Shown here: piece after piece, positions 44,223-55,400 of the stretch
Layout: every line of letters begins with the position of its first letter
How positions within the stretch are numbered: the first letter of the stretch is position 1
NCBI GenBank assembly: GCA_947579605.1
Contig: OX388318.1
Span: forward strand, 248,001-312,000
Direction of reading: 5' to 3'
Length of the DNA stretch: 64,000 bases
DNA from: Athripsodes cinereus
Taxonomy: Eukaryota > Arthropoda > Insecta > Trichoptera > Leptoceridae
Notes under the pieces: model-generated
What the model was told of the DNA's origin: nothing
Database searches by the model: none
Seen by the model: only the letters and a program-made list of their open reading frames with translations
Program-made: the position numbers and the translations under genes

Positions 44223-44547
44223 TAATAATGTAAAAACAACATGGTGTGGTTTGTATCTACATCCATACATACAATACAATACAACATATTATGTTGGATG
44301 GGTAACCCTACTTGGTGTAGTTATGCACGGAGATATATTTCATTGTCACTGCTGTGATGTTTTTTTTCATTTGTTTCGTTGATTGATTGTTGGAAGATAG
44401 TCGTGTAATTAATTAACTTACATATATGTACTACGCAGTATTCAAATGTAATTTATAAGTAGGTACTACAAATTTACGATGGTTTTTTTCAATTTATTTT
44501 ATTTCATAGATAAAACGTTCAAATATTTTACTTTTTTATAACACAAC

Positions 44548-44650
44548 TACTACTACGACTAAACCATCACAGCATTGCCCACAAGTGGGGTAGCCAGCAG
44601 ACCAGCTGCATGTAATAAAGATGCAAGCTGTCCTCTCTGTGGCTAACATC
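44548..44650 (-). repeat. Repeat A copy (minus strand), 5' truncated
   Basis: (CTA)n, then CCATCACAGCATTGCCCACA, GTAGCCAGCAGACCAGCTGC and TGTCCTCTCTGTGGC, where it stops. Confidence 0.75.
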
Positions 44651-44786
44651 AGTTATAAAAGATAACAATACTAATATAATTCATAGTAATAATACATTAC
44701 AGTGTTTATAACAACAGTAAGCAATTTAAATCTAACCCATAGCAGCAAACAAAAAAAAAAAAAAATTACTAATTAAACTAAGGCTT

Positions 44787-44834
44787 CTATTCTATTCTTC
44801 TCAAGGCCATCCACTCGTTTGCGAGTGATTTAGG
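44787..44834 (-). mobile_element. 48-bp LINE tail insertion with perfect 12-bp TSD
   Basis: AAACTAAGGCTT at 44775-44786 and 44835-44846 is identical and directly flanks only 48 bp. Those 48 bp are the extreme 3' end of the I-like family of 11933-12469 (CTATTCTATTCTTCTC through GCGAGTGATTTAGG). Confidence 0.88.
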
Positions 44835-44929
44835 AAACTAAGGCTTAATATTCTAGATAATAATAACTAGACAACTTATTTAAGAAACACCGTTTTGTGG
44901 AAAAACCTCCGCAAGGGCCCATTCAAGAA

Positions 44930-45140
44930 TCATAACACCTCCTGAACAATAGGATTTTTAACCTCGCATTGAACACTTCCACTCTCTCCTGAGTCCGCAA
45001 ATCATGGGATTTTTATTCCACAGCAACGGACCAGCCACACAGAAGGCACGGTCAACATAGTTGGCAGGCCCCCCAGATGTTAATTGTCTAGCTATATCTA
45101 TAACGAGGTTTATTTGACACCTGCCATTAACAGACACTAA
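44930..45140 (-). pseudogene. Jockey/CR1-like LINE RT C-terminal fragment
   Basis: The minus strand reads SGGPANYVDRAFCVAGPLLW then NK.P, the RxFxVAGPxLWNxLP signature that precedes the C-terminus of Jockey/CR1-type RTs, followed by a frameshift and RLREWKCSMRG-like residues. It is degraded. Confidence 0.6.
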
Positions 45141-45144
45141 AAGA

Positions 45145-45190
45145 ATCACAGAAAAGATTGAGAGAATTATGCTTTACCGGAGACTACAAG
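45145..45190 (-). repeat. Repeat A fragment (left end)
   Basis: ACAGAAAAGATTGAGAG and TTTACCGGAGACTACAAG resemble the complement of the A start. Confidence 0.4.
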
Positions 45191-45300
45191 TGGAAATAAT
45201 TTCATGATAAATAAATCGATTAGTTCGCTTCTAAGAAAGAAAACCGTAAAGATCACTTGAATGACAGCCGATCATGATAAATATTCTATAGTTTTTAAAT

Positions 45301-45372
45301 ATATCTGAATACTTACATTTACTGTATCAACAACAGACATTATTGATACAGTAAATGTAAGTATTCAGATAT
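45301..45372. repeat. Perfect 30-bp inverted repeat
   Basis: 45301-45330 and 45343-45372 are exact reverse complements (outer ATATCTGAATAC, inner ACTGTATCAA) around the 12-nt loop CAACAGACATTA. It could be a tiny snap-back MITE or a transcribed hairpin. Confidence 0.9.
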
Positions 45373-45374
45373 TG

Positions 45375-46340
45375 TCTTCTTATAAATAGAATCAGAATAG
45401 GAATAACATGTTACTTTATCAGTCATTCACCCCTTAAATGCTGGCAAGATGACGCGCCTCTGTCTCACTGTTTTAATACTATGAAGAACATTAAAGAAAC
45501 GACTCGTATTTGGCGAATACACCAAGATGTGTAGGTTTTTTCGTCGTGTACAAAGTCCAACTTTTATTTTATTTTTATTAAAACTTCTGACCTCTGTGTT
45601 GACACAAGCTATTTTCTGAGAATAAGGTTGATAAACTATATAAATAAGCTTTTGATTTCTACATTTGTCTGGTTTGGTACCAAATCTGGACTAATCCATT
45701 TGAAGTTAAAAGTTAGAAGAGCCTAACATAACTTTATTTTTTTTTTATTTTTTAATAAACGGCTTTTTTTAGTCTTTAACAAACATCAGGTTAAATAAAA
45801 AATATAAATATCATATAGATCTTAATTGCATTATATTGATTACTTCTGCTATTTTTACCACAAATTTCAATGGATATCACCATTTTGAAAAATGCACTTT
45901 TATAGAACTCAACATGAATATTTGTGCATACTTAGTTAAAAATTATATTTATGGATTTGATCACTTTGAATCCCAAACTACTCACTTAATAGTTATTATT
46001 TGAAACAACGAAAGTTGGTATTTTCGAGCTCATTCTTTGCATATTAAAATATGCATCCTGCTGCACCTCATCATAAAAGGAGACATAGGAGGCAAATGTG
46101 ATATGATATTAGACATAATAATATGTTCTGGTTGGGAAATATTGGGCAGGAGTCCAGAGGGTGGAAATCCGTTTAAATTAACACAAGACAAAGAGGGTTA
46201 CAACAGATTGATAGACGATGTCTGCAAAATTCGATTCTTTTAAGAACAATAAAAAAGTTCATTCCATATCGCGTGGGTTTTCTATTATGACTCCACAAAT
46301 ATTACTGCAGTGAGTGTATGTTAAGCTATGTAATTACAAC
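45375..46340. other. No recognisable feature
   Basis: AT-rich. The frame at 46037-46243 (68 codons) shows no motif I know. Confidence 0.3.
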
Positions 46341-46344
46341 TTAA

Positions 46345-46545
46345 CATACACTCTTCTATATCATATATCACAAGTGGGGTAGCCAGAAGACCAACCACGT
46401 GTAATAAACAGGCAAGGTGTCTTCGCATCAACAAATAGTTTGGATGGAGTTTTTCGAACACCTGCCTTTTACAGGACACTCGTAAACTTACGGAAAAGAG
46501 TGGGAAACTAATTATTTTTTGTCGGTTGCTCCACGGGTTATCTTG
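46345..46545 (-). repeat. Repeat A copy (minus strand), near full length
   Basis: ATCACAAGTGGGGTAGCCAG, TTTTTCGAACACCTGCC, TTTTACAGGACACTCGTAAA and GTTGCTCCACGGGTTAT; the middle CATCC...GCAAACC block is partly deleted. Confidence 0.7.
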
Positions 46546-46549
46546 CACA

Positions 46550-47630
46550 GTAAAAAAAGTTTAACCTACAAATATGTTTAAGTATGGCATTGTTTTTTGC
46601 AACATAAAGCTTGGTATTTTTATAGGTGAATAAATTGATACAAATGTGTTTTACAACATTAAAAATAAACAGTATTGAAACAAAAAAGTAACGAACCAAT
46701 AAATTGGTAGTTTCACCTCAGACACCACATAGTTCTATAAACTTTTTAAAGCTCCCACAACAAATACAAATACAATAATACCACAATATAAATCAAGAAT
46801 ATTATTCAGGATTATTACAGTGTACAACAGAAAACCGATTTAGTTAGCCATAAAAAATAAACGTTTGATGGAAAAATCCAGACGGTATTAAATTTGTATA
46901 TAAACATAAATTTACATCGATATTTTGAAGCTTATGGATAAAGAATGTTGCAATGATGAAGAAGGCGTTGACCGTTTCTATCAGAAGGTCAATATTAGCT
47001 TTTAGATTCTAATGATATAACGTAGATTATATTAAACAGAAAACCAAGATATGTATAGAAAATCTGCTGTTACACGTAATGTAAATAGTCTTAGATTTGT
47101 TTATTCCGAAGATAGTACATAGATAATCATCCCTTAAACGCAGTACGGCACCTTATTGCGGGCTGTAAGATACACATCCCTTACTCCATCTGTAAAACAA
47201 CTTACCCTTGTGGTTAGTTAACACAACACTTAAATTGTGAGGTTTCTGTATACAATAAAACCAATTCCTATATATCACATAATATATGTTATACATATAT
47301 ACCTATTCTGTTTATATTTGTCTGAAAGCAAGTCTTGATGTAGGATATTGTACTGAAGTAAACATTTGAACGCTTAGTTTAACATTGGCCGGGAAGATTC
47401 AATATAATTTTCTCATTAATTGTTCCCATCATCGTGGTACGAGTATCTCTCTCTTGTTCGTTAACAAATTGTTTGCCTAATGGCGAGAATGAAACAAGAT
47501 GAATGTTTAATTGAAACAGTAAATGAATTGAAAATTACCGTTGGTTTAAACAGAATAAGTTGTATAAAATGTTAATTCTAGGTTTAAGACTAACATCAAC
47601 GTAAAACTCAAGGTTTTTAGGAGTTCGTAA
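46550..47630. other. No recognisable feature
   Basis: AT-rich; nothing supported. Confidence 0.35.
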
Positions 47631-47631
47631 T

Positions 47632-47730
47632 GATACCATCTCTACTGTTACGTATCCCAAGTGGAGTAGGTAGAGAGGGTGGAGCGCCTAAACCGCGATA
47701 GATTTATCTCTACATACTTAGAGCATCCAA
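47632..47730 (-). pseudogene. LINE F3 3' fragment (degraded)
   Basis: ACGTATCCCAAGTGGAGTAG, AGAGAGGGTGGAGCGCC and TTATCTCTACATACTTAGAG follow the complement of the F3 C-terminus with substitutions. Repeat A left-end sequence and the tandem array follow directly. Confidence 0.6.
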
Positions 47731-47770
47731 TAAATAATTGGTGTCCCACTCTTATTCGTAATATTTCGAG

Positions 47771-49915
47771 AGCCCTGTAAGAGGCAGGTATTCGAGTAAA
47801 AAAATTTTTTTTTTATCTTAAATTTAGCCATGAGGTTTGCCACCCATCCGGAATGTCTTTATTTTTGGCATGGAGAAGACAGCTTCCATGTTTATTAAAT
47901 GCGGCTGGTCGGCTGACTACCCCACTTGTATGATATGCCATGATGGTATAGTAGTTGCAGTAGTAATTAACATACTTATTTCACTTCCTCCACATTCATA
48001 CAATATCTCATACAAGTACGAAGTTTTCTCTTACTCAACACGCATACATCCTTGAGAAAACTTTCCACATCCTCACTTTCAGAGTCCTGTAAGAGGCAGG
48101 TATTCGAGTAAAAAAAAATTTTTTTATCTTAAATTTAGCCATGAGGTTTGGCACCCGCATCCGGAATGTCTTTATTTTTGGCATGGAGAAGACAGCTTCC
48201 ATGTTTATTAAATGCGGCTGGTCGGCTGACTACCCCACTTGTATGATATGCCATGATGGTATAGTAGTTGCAGTAGTAATTAACATACTTATTTCACTTC
48301 CTCCACATTCATACAATATCTCATACAAGTACGAAGTTTTCTCTTACTCAACACGCATACATCCTTGAGAAAACTTTCCACATCCTCACTTTCAGAGTCC
48401 TGTAAGAGGCAGGTATTCGAGTAAAAAATTTTTTTTTTATCTTAAATTTAGCCATGAGGTTTGGCACCCGCATCCGGAATGTCTTTATTTTTGGCATGGA
48501 GAAGACAGCTTCCATGTTTATTAAATGCGGCTGGTCGGCTGACTACCCCACTTGTATGATATGCCATGATGGTATAGTAGTTGTAGTAGTAATATTAACA
48601 TACTTATTTCACTTCCTCCACATTCATACAATATCTCATACAAGTACGAAGTTTTCTCTTACTCAACACGCATACATCCTTGAGAAAACTTTCCACATCC
48701 TCACTTTCAGAGTCCTGTAAGAGGCAGGTATTCGAGTAAAAAAAAAATTTTTTATCTTAAATTTGGCCATGAGGTTTGGCACCCATCCGGAATGTCTTTA
48801 TTTTGACATGGAGAAGACAGCTTCCATGTTTATTAAATGCGGCTGGTCTGCTGACTACCCCACTTGTATGATATGCCATGATGGTATAGTAGTTGTAGTA
48901 GTAATTAACATAGGTACTTATTTCACTTCCTCCACACTCATACAATATCTCATACAAGTACGAAGTTTTCTCTTACTCAACACGCATACATCCTTGAGAA
49001 AACTTTCCACATCCTCACTTTCAGAGTCCTGTAAGAGGCAGGTATTCGAGTAAAAAAAATTTTTTTTATCTTAAATTTAGCCATGAGGTTTGGCACCCAT
49101 CCGGAATGTCTTTATTTTTGGCATGGAGAAGACAGCTTCCATGTTTATTAAATGCGGCTGGTCGGCTGACTACCCCACTTGTATGATATGCCATGATGGT
49201 ATAGTAGTTGCAGTAGTAATTAACATACTTATTTCACTTCCTCCACATTCATACAATATCTCATACAAGTACGAAGTTTTCTCTTACTCAACACGCATAC
49301 ATCCTTGAGAAAACTTTCCACATCCTCACTTTCAGAGTCCTGTAAGAGGCAGGTATTCGAGTAAAAAAAATTTTTTTTATCTTAAATTTAGCCATGAGGT
49401 TTGGCACCCGCATCCGGAATGTCTTTATTTTTGGCATGGAGAAGACAGCTTCCATGTTTATTAAATGCGGCTGGTCGGCTGACTACCCCACTTGTATGAT
49501 ATGCCATGATGGTATAGTAGTTGTAGTAGTAATATTAACATACTTATTTCACTTCCTCCACATTCATACAATATCTCATACAAGTACGAAGTTTTCTCTT
49601 ACTCAACACGCATACATCCTTGAGAAAACTTTCCACATCCTCACTTTCAGAGTCCTGTAAGAGGCAGGTATTCGAGTAAAAAAATTTTTTTTTATCTTAA
49701 ATTTAGCCATGAGGTTTGGCACCCATCCGGAATGTCTTTATTTTGACATGGAGAAGACAGCTTCCATGTTTATTAAATGCGGCTGGTCTGCTGACTACCC
49801 CACTTGTATGATATGCCATGATGGTATAGTAGTTGTAGTAGTAATTAACATAGGTACTTATTTCACTTCCTCCACATTCATACAATATCTCATACAAGTG
49901 CGACGTTTTCTCTTA
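47771..49915. repeat. Tandem array of seven ~313-bp composite units
   Basis: Units begin (AGTCCTGTAAGAGGCAGG or AGCCCTGTAAGAGG) at 47771, 48083, 48396, 48711, 49025, 49336 and 49651, so they are 311-315 bp long. Each unit has a repeat A part (to GGTATAGTAGT), then minus-strand F3-like sequence (CACTTCCTCCACATTCATAC to CATCCTCACTTTCAG). Units 3 and 6, and 4 and 7, share private variants 940 bp apart, implying a recent triplet duplication. Frames within the units are shadows and not genes. Confidence 0.93.
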
Positions 49916-50444
49916 TGGGGAGTTCACATTTGGCGAATATCGACAGGCGAATTTCAAAATATAACGCCAGGCGAAAAAACAAAATTCGCCGTACGCCCAT
50001 TGATCGTCACACCTGTTCACACAGTCCACCGATATAGAAACGATCTGTCAGATGCGCTTTGATTTTGACATTGTTTTCAAAATGGCGGACGTCGAGATGG
50101 AGATCGCGAAGTGTTTATTTTTAGTCGAAAATGTTATAGTAGAGGTTAAAGGCGCCCTTTAATTAAGGAAACAAAGGCCATAAACCAACAACAAAGCTAA
50201 TAGCTGTCACAAAGCGGGAAACATTATAAAATTTATAGGTTAGAAAGTTTTTCCGGACGCCGCGCACATCTATGCATGCACAAATCGTTCAACCAGAGAA
50301 AAAGTTGGAAGGTGGTCAACTCGAGACGATATCGTTTCTACTGGTTTTTATCGTTTCAGACTAGCTGTCATTTTGTTCACACGGTTCAAATGGCTAGCGA
50401 TATTTAGGTGCCCTGGCGATATTCGCCAAAGTGAGAACACCACA
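49916..50444. mobile_element. PIF/Harbinger MITE, TTA duplication
   Basis: TTA at 49913-49915 and 50445-50447 flanks 529 bp with TIRs: left TGGGGAGTTCACATTTGG and right (complement) TGTGGTGTTCTCACTTTGG, both continuing CGAATATCG. Three-base TWA targets and G-rich ends with a TTCxCA block are Harbinger traits. It interrupts the seventh tandem unit within CTCTTA/CTCAACACG. Confidence 0.88.
50082..50162 (+). pseudogene. 26-codon N-terminal remnant inside the Harbinger MITE
   Basis: ATG at 50082 in AAAATGGCGG (A at -3, G at +4) opens a 26-codon frame beginning MADVEMEIAKCLFL and ending at TAA. Its position and balanced composition, unlike the surroundings, suggest the start of a protein from the autonomous parent left after internal deletion. 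Which Harbinger protein this would be is unknown to me. Confidence 0.4.
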
Positions 50445-50447
50445 TTA

Positions 50448-50745
50448 CTCAACACGCTTACATCCTTGATAAAACTTTCCACATCCCCACTTTCAGATAG
50501 GTTTATCCTTTTTGTCATCTTTTCATCATCCATTCTTCCCACATGTCCTAACCATCGTAACTTATTTACACGCCTACTATCCACGATACCCTTCTTGCAT
50601 CCGCTCATTCTCCTAATATCCTCATTACTCACTCTATCACGCGATATTTTAGTAACCGTATATTCGCACCGCATCTCTGTAGCATTAACTCCACTTTCGT
50701 TCTTTTTCAACCACGTCTTAAGTTCGCTTACAACAATCACAAGTT
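50448..50745 (-). pseudogene. LINE F3 RT C-terminal region
   Basis: A minus-strand frame reads SELKTWLKKNESGVNATEMR, then RDRVSNEDIRRMSGCKK and LRWLGHVGRMDDEKMTKRI. This is the region just upstream of the WLDHV...WDTA end in endonuclease-RT LINEs. It continues the F3 part of the last tandem unit across the Harbinger insertion, so the array was seeded from this copy. The frame breaks after about 95 codons. Confidence 0.75.
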
Positions 50746-50883
50746 AAGGTTTCGGAATAGTATTTATAAACACCTATTTGGTATCAATTTATAATCAAGG
50801 AACTTGTATCAAAATAATGAAAGTTCAAAAACATAACCATACTTTTAACATTTTTAAAATTAGTAAAAATAGGATTAGAACTA

Positions 50884-51012
50884 TTCTATTCTGTTTTTCT
50901 CAAGACCATTCACTCGTTTGCGAGAGATTTAGGCAACTTTTTAATAATGATTAATCTATTAAAAAAACAATGAGGTATTTCGCAGCAAAATGAACATTAT
51001 TATAGAGACGGG
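50884..51012 (-). mobile_element. I-like LINE 3' UTR fragment
   Basis: CTATTCTATTCTG...CTCAAGACCATTCACTCG, then AACAATGAGGTATTTCGCAG and GAGACGGGTT match 11933-12075. The copy is older, with more differences, and no clear duplication. Confidence 0.7.
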
Positions 51013-51014
51013 TT

Positions 51015-51745
51015 AAAAAATTATTGTATAAATACTTAGAAATCAAACTAAATATGTATAAATACTTAGAAATCAAACTAAATATGTATAAATATAAATA
51101 GGTATAAGCGCTCACTAAGTCATTGTCGATAATTAATTTGGCATCGAAATTGTGGTGATTACATGAAACATCTAAATATTTTCAGTAAAAATAACATTAC
51201 ATTCGTCAATGTGTTTTGAGGTAAATTTGGTATCATTGCTTTTTATGTCTATTCATATAAATTTGGTTGGTTTGTATGGTGAATGTTTAAATTTGTTTGA
51301 AAAGTCAACAGCTTGTAAAACAATTGAAACAACCACTGACCCAAATGAAATGTATCCTTTAGTTGTATAATAGTTATTTTAGATACTTTTCTATTATACA
51401 CATATTGTATTATCAAATAAATTTTGTTTACATTTTTTCAGAAGGCTGTTCTGATGAAAACCTCTACTTAATTTGTAAGTATCATTAATTATTTAGTATT
51501 CATTTTGTATTTATTTAAGGCTGAAATAATATACTTGTATTTTCTGGAATGATTTTTGAAATCAAGTACCAATTTTAATTTGTGTTATATTTCGTGATAT
51601 CTTTTCGAAAATTTTGAGTTCTTAGGATATGTCTTCAAATAAGTGGAGGTTTATATTGTTTATTCGTAATACTCCAATATATACATACGTAATGATATTT
51701 TGTGTAAAAGAATAATAAAAAATGAAGTTTAATGGGTACAGTTTA
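51015..51745. other. Unassigned; short direct duplication at 51035-51089
   Basis: TATAAATACTTAGAAATCAA and AACTAAATATG occur twice in tandem (about 27-bp period). Nothing else is supported. Confidence 0.4.
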
Positions 51746-51746
51746 A

Positions 51747-51904
51747 ATATCTGGGTTTTGTTGTAAACCCAAATACCACTCTATACACCTTTCACAGTAA
51801 AGTTAAAGCTTGTGTCGTGAAAGGGGAGTTTGTCGGCACCTAGGATCGAACCGCAGACCCCTTGTTCATGAGGCCGAGACTCTACCTCCAAGCTACCGAC
51901 GAAC
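51747..51904 (-). mobile_element. SINE-B copy (minus strand)
   Basis: The complement of the B box (AGGATCGAACC) lies at 51842-51852, the head GCTACCGACGAAC ends at 51904, and the body TACACCTTTCACAGTAAAG and AATATCTGGGTTTTG precede. Confidence 0.8.
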
Positions 51905-52135
51905 CCTCTTAAATGTTTTATTTGTAATCTTTTTACAAAAGTCTAGTGATTATTTTATGAATCTAATGAAGTTTATGAAATCAGATTTTACCAAACATAG
52001 ATTAAAATAAATATTCATTTAAAGTTTATTTTTTTGACTGGTTAAATACTTATCTTGTCTTGTCTCAAGAACGCCAAAAAGAATAAATATTATGTATCAT
52101 AAATAAATGATTTTCGCGATAGATTTTATTAAAAA

Positions 52136-52400
52136 ATAACCAACAAAATATATTAAGGGAGATCTGCGATTGTGGCGGCTGTCTATGATTGACAGCGCGT
52201 CGGAACCTTTGATTGTAATGTGGCAACATTCTACGAAAAGCTTCTGGTAGGCACACAGTAGGTATTGTAATATCCGACGTCCCGTGTCTCCGGCGTCTGT
52301 GTCGGCCGCCTGAGGCTGCAGGGCTTACCTACATACTTACTCTGTGTGACAATCCTCCTCACTGATTGACAAGGGTTGACGTTCGAATACTCTTTATTAA
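52136..52400. other. GC-richer island of unknown nature
   Basis: A ~260-bp stretch with CpG-containing blocks (GATTGACAGCGCGTCGG, ATATCCGACGTCCCGTGTCT, GTCGGCCGCCTGAGGC) inside very AT-rich DNA. Minus-strand frames cover it, and donor-like GTAAGTA occurs on that strand near 52340. It could be a first exon with promoter, or an unrecognised repeat. Confidence 0.3.
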
Positions 52401-55400
52401 AGTAAATTGTATATTTATTACTTTTATTTGGGTAAATTATTTTGTAGACAAATCTTGAAAAGCCTATCAATATTATCAACTGTATTAATAATAAAGAAAA
52501 TATAACCCTTATTTTTAATGGCAATTTATGATTGTGTGATCTAGGGACGTGAATATAATGCAGATTATTTTGTGTTTGAAGTTAGGGGGTAAATGTAAAA
52601 TTTCATATTACAATTTTTTTACAATGACAACTTGGATTTTGGTCCAAAAACACATTTTTAATAAATCTTTGTGAAATACAAACATAAATAAAGAGGATAT
52701 TTATGTCTTTAAGCATGAAATTAGAAAGAAATGCACAAAAATGACAAAAATACAATTAGGGAATTTCAATGAATGAGTTAATGAACATAACAATAGGTTT
52801 TTCTCTATTTATTAATTTAAATTGTTTAATAAATTTATGATTTAAGTAGGTATATTTAATTTTCTTATATAAATGTATTATTTAAAGATAGAAAAGGCTT
52901 GCGTTGTATGCCAATAAAAAAAAACTTCAATAATTATAAAATCATAATTCACAAAAGATCAGAAAATGACACGCATAATTGACAAAATAAAGTTTTGCTT
53001 AGACATCTTCCTTCATACTGTGATCGCTTTGTAACATTTTTGCTTTCTAAATGCCAATATTATAAAGTTATTTTAATATGGTGCAAAATTTGATATAACT
53101 ACTCGTTTTTCAGCATTATAAACATCCGTTGATATTATTTCAGTAAAATGTTACCATCGACTTTAACTGGCCGACCAACCAGGGGTTAGTTTTGACGACT
53201 AGCAATGCTGTCTCACTATTTGCCTGAAGAGAAAAAGAAATAACAATAGATGAATCTACGCACGTGTTTTGTTAGGATATATTCTCATAGCATCGCTGTC
53301 ATTTTGGCTGTCATTTACTCATTTGTTTTGTGTAAATTATGAGATTGTTGGGTGAAGTTTTTATGAATGGGGGCAGGTAGATAAAAGGGACAGGCAAGAT
53401 CTTATGTGACCACCGGTTGAAAACAATGGGTACAGTAGGCAAAAATATTTCTTTTTAACGAATTGTCAAAATAGTTTTATAATGCAGTATCTAGTAGAAT
53501 GTACGAACAGATCGCCATCCGTTCGTAAAGTGTCGACATACTTACGAATATTGGGTTCCTCGTTTATAATTTCGGCCCTTAGAATATTCTAACTTCACCG
53601 ATTAAAGTTATGCGACGAAATCTAATACAAAATCAATTCTTGTGGAATTTTATTTCATGGAAGTGGTTCAGTCAATACGTGCATGGGCGTGAGTGGGAGA
53701 AACATAAGATATGAACAAAATGGAATATATAATTTTTATGCAACCTTCAAACAATGAAAATACTCACATGTAATCTAGTATTGAAAATCGTGTTTTTTTT
53801 GTCATAGGGACAACCTTTTACAGAATCCATATTCTACTTAGAAGGTTGTTGAAAAAGTTATTAACATTTTTTATAAACCAGAGAATACTAATTTCCAAAA
53901 ATAATTATTTTACTCCTTAATGTATGCAACATTCACATCATCAATGAAACTGAAATAAACTTAATTTATGCAAAATATATAATTATGTTGTTTGAAGTAC
54001 CTATTTTAGAAGAATCTTTGTAATGGATTTGAAAAGCTAGAAAATTTTCATACTAGATGATTTAATTGAGTTCTGATTGTGATTCATGTTCGATTCAATA
54101 TAATTTAAATTTTATGTTCTAGATTAAACCGTGTCAAATTATTCGATTCCCAAAGTAAACAGTTAATGTAGTCAGTAAAGAAGAATCGTAATCTTTAAAA
54201 GCTTTATTCCAATGTTTGTTCTGATCGCGAAGCGCGCGATCCAATATAAAAGGAAATTAATAAGGAGACCTTAAGCAAGCAATACGGTAGTTTAAGTGAG
54301 GTCAAACTACAGAGGAAATCAGAGAAGAGAAATAGGGAAATAAAAATAAGAGAAAGACGAGAGAGAATAATGTTAAGAGATAGACTTTCTAAAAATAAGG
54401 CTTCGTTATTATTTATTATTGGTAAGATTTGGTTTCCTGATTGGAATCGAAAGTTTAATGGCTAATACTTCGAAAGGAATTAATTATCAATCATGATAAT
54501 CAATCATTCATTTCCGTTTATTCAGAGTTTTATAATTAATTTTACTTCTCACCGAATCAATATTTTATCATCTGATACTTACATAGTAGGTATGCTACTC
54601 GTGTTACTAAAGTTACGCACACTTATCTTATCTGCTTTCAATTTGAATTTTATTCCACTCAGACATTTCTATTTATGTATTTGAGATTATCTGAAAATCA
54701 ACATACCGCAGGTAGCAATTTATTTTACTGATAACAACGCAAGTATTTTTCAATTTATCTGCCTCAATACATCATGCTCCTTGAAGATAAATGATTTTAT
54801 ACAAAGCCTAGCAGTAACTTTTAAAAATACAATGAAAATTTATTCTATAAAATTTCAAGTGATCGAATGTTGGTCCAAAAGCACTCGAGAAGAAAGTTAA
54901 AACTAAGTTGTTGTATTTATAGCTATTTTTAACGATCTTTATCATTCTTTGTAGTTTCAAATACCCTGAAAATGAAAGGACCACATTAAATTAATACTTT
55001 CAATTTGTTGGCACTTCTGAGAATACAAATGTTTGTAACAGTATATTTCTTGTTTTTGAAACCATGTAACGAATCTTATTCATATTTATTTTCACATTGT
55101 TTTCAAGAGATCTAATATTTCTTTTAAATTATTTCAAATTATAGTATTTTCAGATCTTGATTTCGAAAGCCTTAAGGGCAAAAATATGTTTTTGTCGAAG
55201 ACTTATTTTTGTCTGAGACTGTATCAATTTTTGAAGGTCATACAGTGAGTTTCCTAGAAAAGAATAACTTTTCCAAGCGATGAAAGATGTTGTAATCAGA
55301 TTGATAGATGAATTAAAACGTAGTATTTCATCATCATAGCTTTTTCAGTAACTGAACAACAGTTTTTGTTTTTAATAATTCATCCAAATACACGTACCAA

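Noticed and set aside
47771..49915. Regular repeats resembling a CRISPR array
   Set aside because: The whole 313-bp unit is repeated, with no short repeat plus unique spacer pattern, and the genome is eukaryotic.
47837..50062. Series of near-identical ~70-120 codon frames in the tandem region
   Set aside because: They are the same frame read through each 313-bp repeat unit, which is non-coding retroelement-derived sequence; no protein family is recognisable.
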